Of a stretch of 64,000 nt of DNA, positions 14,330 to 26,012 are shown piece by piece. Numbering within the stretch: the stretch's first letter is position 1; every line of letters starts with the position of its first letter. Position numbers and translations under genes: made by a program. Origin of the DNA: Neoechinorhynchus agilis (Eukaryota; Acanthocephala). The notes below the pieces were generated by a model, which was not told where the DNA came from, ran no database searches, and saw only the letters and a list, made by a program, of their open reading frames with translations. The stretch is from NCBI GenBank assembly GCA_051530055.1, contig CM121341.1, positions 19,034,001 to 19,098,000 on the forward strand. The letters are read 5' to 3'.

Positions 14330-15147
14330 AGAAAATGAGTACTAACAAATTCGAAAATAAAACAAAAGCTCTTCTTGCACAATAGCGCACATTCATAAAA
14401 AAAATTGAAAAATGAAACTGCTCATAACTGCTGTGTTCGGCTCAATCCGGAGCCTTTATCAAGATCTGAAAGGTTAAGAGAACATTTACACGACTCTCAT
14501 CTATAAAACGTAGTCCGCTTTGTTGCCTTCCATCGTTTTTGTCGAATTATTATGGCCTCCATTATAACCCTGTCAATGCGTAAGTCACTGCGAACCATGA
14601 TTTTGGTTTTATCAAAATCCATAAGCTTAGCTTTAATGAACAACAAAATGTTGCAAAAAATCGATATTTAATCGTTTCGAGATGGTGTCCGGAAATTATA
14701 AAACTCTTTCTTGGGAAACTTTAATCGTTGAAAATTTATTAATAACGAAAGTTTAGCGGTGTACACTTCAAAGAATAACAAGGCTATTTACTGATGATTG
14801 GAAGAGCAATAGTTTCTAGATTACAGGCACGTTGAATTATCCTCAAATGTAGCGCAATTTGATGTTGTGTTCAATTTAACGAAATCGAAGAGTTTCATAG
14901 GAAAACGTACGAAACGCACAAAGTTAAAATTTCAACTGCAATACAGTAGAACAATCTAACGTTCGAATAGCACTTAAAAAGCAAGTCAACGTCCTTTCAA
15001 AAGAAAAGCAGTAATCAAATCGACTTTATCCGCGAAAAGAAAATTTCAAGCAAGCCAGTTGTCATGATATAAATTCGATCGAACACTAACGACCTTTGAG
15101 AATTGAGCTTTGCACTGGTGTGGGTTTGTTTCTGTGATTATTCCCGG
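14330..15147. other. Spacer between AHA1-like gene and palindrome
   Basis: A+T-rich sequence upstream of the AHA1-like start and outside the palindrome arm. It presumably holds the AHA1 promoter, but no defined motif, RNA gene or coding exon could be supported. Confidence 0.4.
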
Positions 15148-15304
15148 TATTTCTCTGCATTATTTTCATGTGAATATGTAGAAAATTTATAAGTTATAGA
15201 TTATAATTTAAAGCCACAGTGAATTTTTTCTTTCTAAAAAACACTCATGATCGATGAACGGAAGCGAACGAGATACTTTTTGCAAAACGTCTATATTGCA
15301 AAAA

Positions 15305-15352
15305 GTTTAGTAACGATAAAACTAGCGATAAAGTTCTTAATCAGTTTTTTCC
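15305..15352 (-). pseudogene. Stub of a deleted coiled-coil gene (3' end only)
   Basis: Read on the minus strand, this stretch matches the last codons and 3' flank of the coiled-coil gene that is whole in the right arm (29,269-30,282), including the region before and after its stop codon. The rest of the gene is gone; the sequence passes directly into the region upstream of that gene at about 15,363. This shows the gene was present in the ancestor of both arms and was deleted from this one. Confidence 0.75.
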
Positions 15353-15388
15353 TAACTTGCGATTAACAAAATTGTTTAGGAAAATTAC

Positions 15389-16399
15389 GTGAGTTCACCG
15401 AAGAACAATTTGCAAAATAAGCAATTTCAAATAATAGAAAACAAATTCTCAACTTTTTCGAGAAGTGCTTTAATTTCAATTTGGATTCGATGTTCTTGGT
15501 TACAAAGAAAACAATGTGTTCTAGAAGTTTGGAATGCAAATAATAAAATTCTGAGACGGGACTTAATAAGGTACGGATAATGTGAGCGATTTCTACTAAA
15601 GCTCGGTTTCGTCCACTTTAAGTCTAAGGTCCTAAGATCGATGGCCCAGAAAATTAGGGTTTCTTAATCAAAAAAATCATCTTCAGATTTTTATTAGACT
15701 TAGTATCACACCCTGATAGTTTTCTGGATCCAGCTCCCGCACTTCCAGCAATAGTTTAAAACTTTAGATTGTCGCATTTACTTAGTCGTTAAAAACTTCC
15801 AGCTAAAAATGTTTACTTAAGCGCAAGCGATCGATAACTCTGATCTGTTTTCAAAAAATTAAAAAATGTTTAAATACTCAACGGCTAGTAAACTGTTCCG
15901 TAGAAAGATTCTTTGCTCTATTTGGTTTGTAAAATCGTTGATTCATTGACGATCTTGTACAGTAGCAATATTTTAGGATTGCTTAAAATTAAATTTAGAC
16001 ACATTTCGCTTAAAGATTAACCAAGAAACTATTTTCCTTGAATTTTCTGTCAAGTTTGATATTCCTTCGGCATAATTCTACCCATTTGTAGACAGACAAT
16101 AAAACCATGAATTGGTATGGAGATCCTTTTTAGTTAATGATTGTGAGCAAACATTCGATTTGTTTTTGCCAAGAGATTCTAAGAATTCGCTACGATATTC
16201 CTTCTGGCTCTCAAATGCGAATCCTATACATCATTTGTCATTTTGTGAAATAGAGAAACTATGTTCAAGATACGGATATGGAACATGCCGTTACGACGGA
16301 CTGAGAAGTAAAATTCGCTTTTGTCAGGATTATTTCAATTCCACAAAGTCGCGCAATCCCCCTTCAAAATGGGCATCAAAACAAAAAAACAAGTCTTAA
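15389..16399 (+). CDS. Unidentified exons upstream of hexokinase (left arm)
   Basis: Two open stretches (about 15,389-15,580 and 16,112-16,399) lie in the same direction ahead of hexokinase and are repeated, inverted, in the right arm at 28,961-29,155 and 28,125-28,430. The first reads as a basic, Trp-rich segment (CSWLQRKQCVLEVW, then NNKILRRDLIR); the second has five Cys residues (DCEQ, FCEIEKLC, GTCRYDG, RFCQDYF). They could be exons of one small gene, but no start codon, splice junction or family was established. The two arms differ in the tail of the second stretch by an indel, so its true end is unclear. Treat as hypothetical. Confidence 0.3.
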
Positions 16400-16514
16400 C
16401 TACCGGCTAAGTTAGTTTGACAACTACTTGATGAGTGTACGAAGTTGTTTTCGAGTCGGGACTATAAGAGAAACTGTATAGTGTACTACTCAACCATCTT
16501 TAACATATCCACGA

Positions 16515-18155
16515 ATGCTCTCATACTTATTTGCGGTGCGAGACTATATTAAGGATAAATTTTCTTACCTTGGTGAATCTATTGGAATCCTGCCGCCAAG
16601 AGATGAACCAGTTGTTACTAATTTCCGGCGTGGCACCAACTTCTTTGGAAAACTCGGGCCTTTGGCAGAAGACCCGTGGGACGTATTCAAACACCAGATT
16701 GAAGCGACTTATTTGCGGAACAATGCTACAAAAGTATGCAATACCCTGCAGAAGTTTGACATATCCCTCTCGGATCTGGCCATGATTAAACGTCAGTTTC
16801 AGCGGTCAATGGACAAGGGTTTGGATCCCGAGAAGGGCCACTCTGACTTAAAGATGATACCAACATTTGTTACTAGAACACCCGATGGATCCGAGGTTGG
16901 AGAATATTTAGCCCTTGATCTTGGTGGAACAAACTTTCGGGTACTCCTATTTTTCATGACCGGAAGTCCTGAAACGAAACGCTTGAGGGCGAAGGAATAT
17001 CACATAAATTTATCGATTATGCAAAGTGACGGCAAAACGCTATTCGGATTTATTTCCTCGAAAATAGATGAGTTTATGCGAATCCACAAAATGGACAAGA
17101 AAAAACCAAGAAACCTTGGTTTTACGTTTTCATTTCCATGCCTCCAGAAATCTCTCAATAGTGGGAATCTGATGCAATGGACAAAAAACTTTGATTGTCA
17201 GGATGTGGTGGGAACCGATGTGGTTCAATGGCTTCAGGAATCGATTGAAGAACGTGGTTTGAACATCAAGGTCGTCGCTCTGGTCAACGACACCGTTGGC
17301 ACCCTGATGGCAACAGCATTTCAGTACCCGGACTGTTCCATGGGGATGATTGTGGGAACAGGGACAAACGCTTGTTATATCGAAGAAGTAAAAAATATCA
17401 AAAATTTCGTTAATCTTAGCTCCAATGACCGATATATGATCGTCAATATGGAATGGGGAGGTTATGGTGATACTGACGAAGATTGTAGCCTCGACAAATT
17501 CACAACAGATTTTGACCGGGAAATTGACCTTGGCTCAATAAATCCAAGGAAACAAAAGTTCGAGAAACTTATATCTGGAATGTACCTTGGTGAAATTGTC
17601 CGGCTGGTTTTAGTCGATCTTTATGAAAAAGATCTTTTCGGCTACAAATATTCCAATAAGAGAACCACGTAAACCATTGGGGTCTTTTCTCGGACAACAC
17701 ATCTTTTTAGTTGAAAGACACCAATGGTAAATGAATTCAATAAGTCTGTCCTTTATACTCCAATGGGTTTTCTTTCAAAGTATATCTCTGAGGTCGAAAA
17801 GGACCGAGGCCTCTCATTTAAGAGGACGAAGCCAATAATGGATTTATTAGGTCTTGAAGATGCTACAATAGACGATTATGCGATCCTTCATGCTGTCTGC
17901 AAATCCGTAACCCAAAGAGCAGCGAAACTATTGGCAGCGGCAATGGCTGCTACACTTGAGAAAATGAAAAGAAACGATCAGACTATTGGAATAGACGGCA
18001 GCCTTTATCGGTACCACCCAAAATTCATGCAGACGGTAGAGTTTTACTGTAATCTTCTTTTGGACAAATCAATACAATATAAAATTGCTCTTGCTTCGGA
18101 CGGATCGGGAATCGGCGCTGCGTTGGCTGCAGCATCGGCTAATAAAGAACATTGA
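16515..18155 (+). CDS. Hexokinase (left-arm copy)
   Basis: ATP-dependent hexose phosphorylation, first step of glycolysis, cytosolic. Start ATG 16,515. The first open part (to 17,660-17,672) holds the small and most of the large domain: ALDLGGTNFRVLLF (phosphate-1, about residue 134), LGFTFSFPC sugar-binding loop, catalytic Asp in LVNDTVGTL, and VGTGTNACYIEE. The second part (from about 17,724-17,745 to the stop at 18,155) holds the C-terminal end with GIDGSLYRYHPKF and the ATP-site motif ASDGSGIGAALAAAS. All key residues are kept. Length (about 500 aa) fits a single-domain ~50 kDa hexokinase. The junction between the two parts does not splice cleanly as GT-AG in frame; removing 84 bp (17,661-17,744) would keep frame and match the family's length. 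AATAAA near 18,181. CAP gene follows 370 bp downstream. Confidence 0.9.
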
Positions 18156-18527
18156 TGCACAAGTTTTACAAAATTAATGTTAATAAATTTTAAACAGGGT
18201 TTTGGTTTCCAAGAATTAATCGGGTACTTTTAGTATCAAACACCGATTACTCAAACAAATCGCGAATGAATACAGTACATTCAAAGAGTTCTCTAGATTG
18301 TTTTACAAAGTATAGCAAACAAAAAATCGTAAACGTGACATCAGTCGTGAGTAAAGAAATAAATTTTTCTTTCAAAATTAGGCTCGATTACTTGGAAGAT
18401 AACATTGGAAAGCAAAACTTTTTAAATTGAAGCGGATTTCTGAGATTGTCACTAAGCAACGAGTACTCCTTAAAATAAAAAATGTATCATATAGATTTGA
18501 AGGAACTAAAAATTAAGTTGATAACTA

Positions 18528-19284
18528 ATGTGTTGTTGGGCGGCGTTCATTGTACTTTTCTTAGGACAACAGATCTCTGTTACACTTGGCGACGATATCA
18601 ATCCTTCAATCCAGTCGCATTTCAGCAACAATCTTGTTCAGTGCATGAATAACCATCGTAGCCATCATGGCTCACCACCACTTTCTCTGAGTCCGCAATT
18701 AAATGAGAAAGCCAAGGAGCGTGTTAAAAAGATGATGCACGACCAATACCTGATGATCGACAAGGGGGAAACTATGTTTTATTTTAAATCTACGTCAAAT
18801 ATCCGTAATGAAGCGGATAACAGTTTTGCGCAGTGGGCCATCGGATTGTGTAGAATAATCGATGCATCTAAGACTTTGTTGTGCTCGTGGAAGCATCGTT
18901 TGTTGTAAAATGTGGTATTGTCAAATATTGGATTACGACTTTTTGGAAGGTCGATACTTGCCAAATACAACGAGCTTCACACAAATGGTTTGGAAATCTT
19001 CTACATCTGTAGGTTTCGGAGTTGGCGTTTACGAAAACCGGGTTGACCGAACGAAGTTAGACTACTATTTTCTTAGAATATTCTCTCCGGCAGGGAACGC
19101 TCCGAGGACGACCGGTTATGAAAACCCGTACATCCAAAATGTCCTTACTACCAAATTTGATTATAAAAGCTATTGTGATGCATATAAAAAGACAACAAAA
19201 AGTATGGCAAATAAAACATCAGAAAGCTTAGTTCAGATCGAGTTGAATATTAGGAAGCATCATTACGGCGAGAGAAGGGATTAG
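18528..19284 (+). CDS. CAP/SCP-domain secreted protein (left-arm copy)
   Basis: Member of the CAP superfamily (cysteine-rich secretory, antigen 5, PR-1); usually secreted and of varied function. Exon 1 (18,528 to about 18,855) begins MCCWAAFIVLFLGQQISVTLG, a good signal peptide, followed by the N-terminal CAP helices (VQCMNNHRSHHGSPPL, where the family has 'lNlHRxxHg.ppL'). Exon 2 (about 18,902-19,284) has WYCQILDYDF and TTSFTQMVWKSS, matching the family signature around the catalytic-like His site; here Ser replaces the usual His (GHFTQ becomes TSFTQ). A 46 nt GT-AG intron (18,856-18,901) joins the exons in frame, giving GFIVCCKMWYC across the junction. Tail is Lys/Arg-rich. The same gene recurs in the right arm and at 42.9 kb. 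Confidence 0.8.
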
Positions 19285-19420
19285 TACCTTGGAACCAAGT
19301 TGACGGTCGGAGTAATGTTTATGTTGATTTATTTTATCACTTTAAAAAATGTTTTTGATTTGTACTTGCAAGTGTTTCAATCTGTATTAGCATTTTACTG
19401 CTGATTCAATACTTTTATAA

Positions 19421-20229
19421 ATTAAATTTATTCCTCATGCTTAATGCTGACTAAAATGTTCCTGTTGTCGATATAAAATTTCTTTTTAATCATGTGTTTT
19501 CGCAACCACAGCGCTGCAGTGGAGGCCTGCATGCGGCCGCTCATATAGCTACAAATTTCTTCCTCCAAGGAAGCAAACCAGCGATTACTTTATCCAGAAA
19601 AATTAGCATAGAAAAAGTAAGACATTGAAGAAATTGATTTAAAAGTTTTATTTATTGAACGGAAAAGGCGATATTCTGTGGAGATAAATTAGAAATTCTA
19701 CGTAAGGTGTTGTTGGGTCCAAATGACAATATTAAAGCGTCGTAACTAGCCAAGTCAAAAAAGAAACGCGAAGATCAACCTGAAGTAAAAAATTAAGATT
19801 AACAGAGCTTGGGATCGTTTTTCAATAAACACATTTCTGTTATTATTTTGGTCGCTTGTCGACACCCGAGAGAGATCGCGTTAAAGTCAAATGTTTATAT
19901 TTCGAGTGATCGTATCGGTCATTTTATCAATTCAAATTGCTTGAAGGTATAAAGTTTTTCAATTCTCTACATTATGACTGATTCAATCGAAATATACATT
20001 CGACTATAAAATAATAACGCAAGTATTCCGTTAAATTGACGAACGATCGGCATCTTTCGATCTAAACGAATTTCAAGAAACATCTTCTCTACCGGGTAAT
20101 CTTCAAAAATGGTCCGAATGATTTTTGGGTTGTCTTCCGGATAATTTCCTACTTTCAGCCACATTCGCATAGTTCAATCAATGAAGGTATTCTAAAATAT
20201 CGTGGGAATTCTGTGAGATTTATCTCTAC
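19421..20229. other. Palindrome spacer before NDUFA9
   Basis: Sequence unique to the centre of the palindrome. A minus-strand open stretch at 19,967-20,170 (63+ aa, KMPIVRQFNGILALLFYSR) has no recognised family and may be chance. No RNA gene or regulatory element was identified apart from the presumed NDUFA9 promoter. Confidence 0.4.
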
Positions 20230-21810
20230 ATGTTGCTTCAATCTGAGTTGAGAGTTGGATGGAGTCGGCTATTTATCTGCCGAGCATCCACACTCGGCAC
20301 TCGCCGCGAATTCACAAAGAGTCAAAGCAGTGAGGCTACTAAAACCTCAGCTCCTGGAGATAGTGGACGATTCCATCTTAGCGAAAATGTAGTAACCGTA
20401 TTTGGTGGCAGTGGTTTCATTGGTAGAAGTTTAATATCGAGATTATGTGAGTGTCTTAGTTTCTTTAATAATAGCATAAACACAAGCAATAGGCAAGCTT
20501 GGTTGTCAGGTTAAGGTTCCATATAGAGGTGAATTGTATCACTTAAGAAGTTTGCGAGTTTCCGGTGAACTGGGTCAAGTTCAGTTTTGTCCTTTCAACG
20601 CAAAAGATGTTCAATCGATTGCTCGAGCAATGAAGTATTCAAACGTTGTTGTGAATTTGATTGGAAGGAGTTGGGAAACAAGGTTTGAATTTTTGAAGTT
20701 TAAAGAGATTTACGATTGATTTGAACTTATCAGCAATTTCCCATTCGACGCTGTTCACGTTGACGTTGCTCAAACTATAGCTCGTGAGGCACAGCGACTC
20801 GGTGTTCAAAGATTAATTCATTTTTCGTCATTGAACGCTTCTTTGAATCCCCCACGGTTTTACACTCGTACTGGATCAAGATTTCTCATCTCAAAAGTAA
20901 ATTGATAAAGGAGCTTTATTCTTGTGTGAAACGAGAATCGTTAGGCGAAAGGAGAGGAAGCCGTTCTCAGTGAGTTTCCCGAAGCTTGCATTGTGAGACC
21001 CGCTGACGTCTATGGTTGGAACGATCACTTTATCGCCTATTATAATCACATGTGTAAGCCCTTTCTATCGATATTTGGTACCAATTCTATAATGCCAAGT
21101 TCGACGAAGCATTACCAACCGCTTTATTCCCTTGTACGCTCGTGGACGTCGAACTACAAAGATTCCCATTTCGGTGTGTAGTCCGCTTTTTTCGATAATA
21201 ACATCCACATTTGGAAAAGATACACAACGTAATAGATGGCATCGTTGAACTTTGCGATCGTGATTGTAACATCGCTAATGGACAAATAGTGGAATTCTAT
21301 GGGTCGGTCAAATTGTTTCCATTTCTAAGCTTCACGGTCTTCATATTGCAGACCCTACGGATATTCGCTTCACGACATCATCAAGTATTTAATCACTTGT
21401 CTGCGACGAAAAAGCACGATTTCTTGGATGCTCCCGACAACTTTGGCTAAAGTGTTCATTACGAGCAAGTTGATGACGACAACCAGAGAAATCAATATTG
21501 ATCGCCTTGAAAGGGAATTCACCAGTGATACAATTACCAGTCCGTACAGCCTTCAGAATCTTATTGCGGACGATAGGATGCTGTCCTTGCCGCATATGTG
21601 GCCACACGTTTGTAGGTCAGCAGCTTTTCCACTTCTAAATTATCCTTTAAACTGAGAAATAGACCTTATTGTACTGGACTAATACATGGCGAGACTTTTG
21701 AAAATCAGCCTGAACCGGAATGTCTGCATGCTATACCCGTAAGTGAATTCTGTAACTTCCAAAAGGACACAGCAGACGAAGGAATCGCGTTATCGCTGAA
21801 ATCATCCTAA
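20230..21810 (+). CDS. NDUFA9: NADH dehydrogenase 1 alpha subcomplex subunit 9
   Basis: Accessory subunit of mitochondrial complex I with an atypical SDR/Rossmann fold that binds NADPH at the matrix arm. ATG 20,230; Arg/Ser-rich N-terminus fits a mitochondrial presequence. Nucleotide-binding VTVFGGSGFIGRSL is about residue 56; NVVVNLIGRSWET and RLIHFSSLNAS match human NVVINLIGRDWET and KFIHVSHLNAN. In-frame GT-AG introns: 20,447-20,492, 20,683-20,733, 20,897-20,944, 21,303-21,351 and 21,616-21,656 (46, 51, 48, 49, 41 nt). Around 21,120-21,219 the expected LVDV motif appears one frame off from the preceding PLY; either a one-base indel plus a 70 nt intron, or an 86 nt intron (21,134-21,219) that skips the motif. 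Stop at 21,808-21,810. Lies in the single-copy centre of the palindrome. Confidence 0.9.
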
Positions 21811-22330
21811 ACGATCAAATCGGTGTTTTTAAATATAATACATTTAAACGTGAACTGAATGTAGTCGCTTACATTTGTAGATCTAAAAGATCCATTTTTA
21901 GTTATGCCGAATCAATTAAAATCAACTTTAGGCGTAGTAATTTTCTGCTTTTTAGATCGCGCCACTAAGACGATCTTGAATGCAAATATCCATGCGTTCA
22001 CATCCTTATTATTGAATTATCGAATTAGGTGCCAACGTGTTGAAATACTTAATGTTTGCCGCTCATAAGCTAACCACGGGGGGGGAATATTGGCAATGTC
22101 GTTCTTATTCACTCAAAGTGCATAAATTTCGCAATATTAATAAATTTGGGTTTTCGAAAAATCACAAATGTTACTGTTGATCAAGAAGCATATAATTAAT
22201 CGTTAATAATTTCACGATACCAACAATTTTGAACCTTTTCGTTCTTTGGAAAATGATTCCGCAGTCTAATAAGTAGATTCTGCCTTTCATAGCCCGATAA
22301 ATTCACTCATTTGCACACCAAGGGTTTTTC
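21811..22330. other. Spacer after NDUFA9
   Basis: A+T-rich, with AGATC-type short inverted motifs near 21,880-21,960 (GATCTAAAAGATCC and AGATCG) and a run of nine G near 22,080. No gene supported. Confidence 0.4.
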
Positions 22331-22334
22331 AAAA

Positions 22335-22690
22335 TTAGGCCGAGTTTTATTGTCTAGCTTGATTTCTTATACGTTCTTTAGGTCCTCCGAGGGTTTGTTA
22401 GAATGGCGCCATCATTATTTTGTTTCTTCGATTGCGAAAATAAACCAGGGAAAAAAACAGCTATTGAATATCTGAACAATATTGTTTATGCCGCTTTTGT
22501 GGACGCATATAAAATCGCTTTAAATAGACGACAGAAGTACCACTTCTTTTTGGCACCTATGAACTTCTGTATTAAAAACATCGTCTTTGGCAACAGTAGC
22601 GATGAAATTCTTCGATTGGTCGGAGTTCACCACAATACGTCATTTCTTTGCCTCAGTTGTCTCACTAAGTTTTTATGTTGCCTATGAGCC
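22335..22690. repeat. Dispersed repeat, copy A
   Basis: Matches, in opposite orientation, 30,555-30,850 and part of 30,902-31,010 (shared landmarks: ATCGAAGAATTTCAT with CTCCGACCAATCG, and the CCTCCGAGGGTTTGTTAGAATG end). It is not placed symmetrically to its partners about the palindrome centre, so it is an independent dispersed family. An open stretch on the plus strand (22,403-22,687) is not kept in the other copies. Because the third copy abuts a Penelope-like C-terminus at 31 kb, this may be the end of such an element; family unproven. Confidence 0.6.
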
Positions 22691-22949
22691 ATTGCAATAA
22701 TATGATTGTTAATTCTGTGATCTATGTCAAATCCGTCAGCTTGCAAATAATTAGCATCAAAGAAGTCCGGATGACGATTCCGGTAACGTTGATGGAATGA
22801 AGAATTTTGCAATTTACTGCAAAGAAAACAAATGCTTTGAACTAAAATCAATCCGCCGGCATAGGTTACTTTTCGTAAACTATCATAAATTTATTTGTAT
22901 ACAATTTATCTATGCATTGTTTACAACCTCTCCGCTTCTATTCATCGGC

Positions 22950-24800
22950 GCTGGCCAAAATGCTAGCCGCGTTGCCCCGTTGCACCGCAATGCTTACTTT
23001 TTGGGCTAGGAACGAAGTCGATTTTGGCTCTCCAGTTGCCGCGTTGATTCGTTTCCCCAAGTCCTTCACGAGAGCCAGTGTCGACCCTCCCAAGGTACGT
23101 TTTCACACCGAAGGGAACAAAATGGTAATTTCGGATTAGCTCCCTGTATTTCGAGCATTTCCGCTCCTCTGCAGCCGTCTCCGCTCGTCCTGGACCTTTT
23201 TTTTCGAGTGGCTGATGTTGGAGTTTGTCAACGTGTCCACACACATTGCATCCCACAACAAACGTTTCCCCTCCCGCCAAGGAAAAATGGTCACGCCATC
23301 AGGGCGTCTTCCATCTAATCTACAAAGATTAGTGGGTTCTAGAATGTTTGGGAGGGAAAGCGTTTTTAGGGTCCTACTCAGAATGGCATTGATTTCAGCA
23401 TGCCTTGGAAATCGTCCCGCTGACGTCGTGCATATGAGATCGTGTCTCCCCGAAGCGTCCACTATAGTGCCGCAGCGATGAGGGATGCAAATCGGCAGGC
23501 CTGATCTCAAGGATACTGCGATCCTGACGACTGAGTCAGCAAGGAGAGTTCCAAGTTTCCCTACAGGGAGAGCATTCAGCCACGCGCCCGACTCCTTCGT
23601 GGAACAGGCTACCAGCCGGACCTGAGACACCTCATCCAGAAGATCTTTGAAAGAGTTGTGAATCTTCTGAACAAGAGGAATGTCCCAAGACGACTGTTTG
23701 CACTCATTCGCGGGGAGCTGGTTGATGCCTGTCAATTTATGCCATTGATATAATCATGTTTCAAAGATCGCATCCTTCAGTGATGTGCCTAAAATGGCAT
23801 CGGCATAGACTTTACTTGCCCGGCAAGAAGAGAGGAAGGCAGGTAAAGCGACGTCTGAAGTGGTGCGAACTCCCAAACCACCATAAGCCATGGGAAAAGT
23901 AACCTGTCGCCAACCTGTGTCCGAAAATTTGACATTCAATATATGCCCCAGTTGCTTACGAATTACCCCGTCGAGCTCTCCTAACAATTTGTCTTCTCCG
24001 AAACATGGAGCTGCTCCTAGCTTATGAAGCAATTTCGGCATATAGAGGTAATTCTTGATCAAGAAGAGACCCTCATGTGCCGAAAGCTCAGAAGTTCGGC
24101 CGCAGAGCAACTCAATTTTCGGGATTTGTGCGCGCAGGTCCTTCGCAACATTCTCAGCAAGAACGCAGCTCCCGAGGAGTGTGAGCTGGTCAAGGGTGAT
24201 CAAACCTAGACCAGGCGCAACTGATTCAAAATCGCTAGAGATTTGAGAACGCTCGTTTGCAGTTGCGTTCAGGATTAGAAGTTCGCATTTTTGGGGATTT
24301 ATTTCTATTCCCAAGCGAACAGCTCCATTCACGATCCTTTGAAGGGCGCCTAAAACAACACTTGGATCGCCACCGAGTGTGGCATCGTCCAAGTGCCAAG
24401 CGTTGAAAGAAGAAAACATTGAATGGGCAAGATCATTTACTGCGACGGAGAAGCCTATGGGGTCGAGTGGATCTCCCTGTTGTACACCGCTCTGCGACCA
24501 AATTATTTTGTCGTTGTACAGCAGTAGCGTATGTTTAGCATATGCTCTCCAGAAATAGGGGTAAGCCTCTGGGACGACATCCTCAATCGCTTTTAACATT
24601 ATTTCCCTTTTTAAGGTATTGAAAGCATTTTTAAAATCTATTTGATTCTGGCAATAGCAGAAAAATAAAAAGAAGAGCAATTCATTGGGTTTATTTAAAG
24701 TTTCAATTGAGAAAAGATAGACAGTACGGGTTCTAAGTCTACTTAAAATTATTTCTTTAATACACAATGAGACTAAATCGGTAAATGTATTCGCTAACAT
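22950..24800 (-). mobile_element. Non-LTR retrotransposon (LINE) fragment, RT plus C-terminus
   Basis: Reads from 24,800 down to about 22,950. The reverse-transcriptase part (about 24,650-23,754) has DFKNAFN, the GVQQGDPLDP box and HLDD where most RTs have [FY]xDD. Downstream (23,735-23,136) is the family's C-terminal region with RHDLIC, SAGRFPRHAEINAIL and DGRRPDGVTIFPW, then KYRELIRNYHFVPFGV in another frame to about 22,963. The N-terminus and 5' part are missing and the frame is broken in at least two places. The same family is represented by an N-terminal fragment at 35.5-36.3 kb. I recognise the family as a common metazoan LINE type but cannot name its clade safely. Confidence 0.85.
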
Positions 24801-25119
24801 TATCGATCTTTTATACCCCTTTTGTTCCGATCAGAGGTCGAATTATTCAGTAGATAAACGGACATAGCTTCAACAATCATCCTAGTAATTTAATGGCATG
24901 TGTGAGATTTCCTTAGTAACTCAGCTCAATTTTTGATTTACGATTTCACCCCCTCAAGCCATTCAATAAATCGCTTTGTAGAATTCCATTCTATGAATTA
25001 TGTTTTTAAGCATTCATTTAACACCCTCAAACACAGACTATCCTTCTTTTTATTAATTGCCCACGGAGATACAATCGCATCATTGGCTGCAAAAACATTT
25101 GACCAAAAGTAATTTTATA
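24801..25119. other. Spacer between LINE fragment and right palindrome arm
   Basis: Low-complexity A+T-rich sequence. The last 14 bases or so (from about 25,105) continue the homology to the third copy at 43,781-43,795, which the left arm lacks. Confidence 0.4.
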
Positions 25120-25255
25120 TTATAAAAGTATTGAATCAGCAGTAAAATGCTAATACAGATTGAAACACTTGCAAGTACAAATCAAAAACTTTTTTTAAAG
25201 TGATAAAATAAATCAACATAAACATTACTCCGACCGTCAACTTGGTTCCAAGGTA

Positions 25256-26012
25256 CTAATCCCTTCTCTCGCCGTAATGATGCTTCCTAATATTCAACTC
25301 GATCTGAACTAAGCTTTCTGATGTTTTATTTGCCATACTTTTTGTTGTCTTTTTATATGCATCACAATAGCTTTTATAATCAAATTTGGTAGTAAGGACA
25401 TTTTGGATGTACGGGTTTTCATAACCGGTCGTCCTCGGAGCGTTCCCTGCCGGAGAGAATATTCTAAGAAAATAGTAGTCTAACTTCGTTCGGTCAACCC
25501 GGTTTTCGTAAACGCCAACTCCGAAACCTACAGATGTAGAAGATTTCCAAACCATTTGTGTGAAGCTCGTTGTATTTGGCAAGTATCGACCTTCCAAAAA
25601 GTCGTAATCCAATATTTGACAATACCACATTTTACAACAAACGATGCTTCCACGAGCACAACAAAGTCTTAGATGCATCGATTATTCTACACAATCCGAT
25701 GGCCCACTGCGCAAAACTGTTATCCGCTTCATTACGGATATTTGACGTAGATTTAAAATAAAACATAGTTTCCCCCTTGTCGATCATCAGGTATTGGTCG
25801 TGCATCATCTTTTTAACACGCTCCTTGGCTTTCTCATTTAATTGCGGACTCAGAGAAAGTGGTGGTGAGCCATGATGGCTACGATGGTTATTCATGCACT
25901 GAACAAGATTGTTGCTGAAATGCGACTGGATTGAAGGATTGATATCGTCGCCAAGTGTAACAGAGATCTGTTGTCCTAAGAAAAGTACAATGAACGCCGC
26001 CCAACAACACAT
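25256..26012 (-). CDS. CAP/SCP-domain secreted protein (right-arm copy)
   Basis: Mirror copy of the gene at 18,528-19,284; both exons translate identically to the left-arm copy. Start ATG 26,012, signal peptide MCCWAAFIVLFLGQQISVTLG, CAP motifs WYCQILDYDF and TTSFTQMVWK in exon 2, stop at 25,256. The 46 nt GT-AG intron lies at about 25,639-25,684. Identity over both exons and intron indicates very recent duplication or gene conversion between the arms. Confidence 0.8.

Larger units (their letters stand above)
15148..19420. repeat. Left arm of a giant palindrome
   Basis: This arm is the near-identical reverse complement of 25,120-30,438. It holds, in order, a fragment of the 3' end and 3' flank of a coiled-coil gene, an unidentified exon, hexokinase, and a CAP gene. 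Differences are few over about 4 kb (single bases, e.g. Ser against Thr in the hexokinase GFL[S/T]KYISE segment, plus small indels in noncoding parts). One large difference exists: about 1.05 kb present in the right arm (29,185-30,250) is missing here at about 15,352-15,363. The arms are separated by 5.7 kb. Confidence 0.93.

Noticed and set aside
25570-25761. Open frame antisense to CAP exon 1 (also at 18,779-18,970 and 43,139-43,330)
   Set aside because: Identical in all copies simply because the copies are nearly identical, and fully explained by CAP on the opposite strand.
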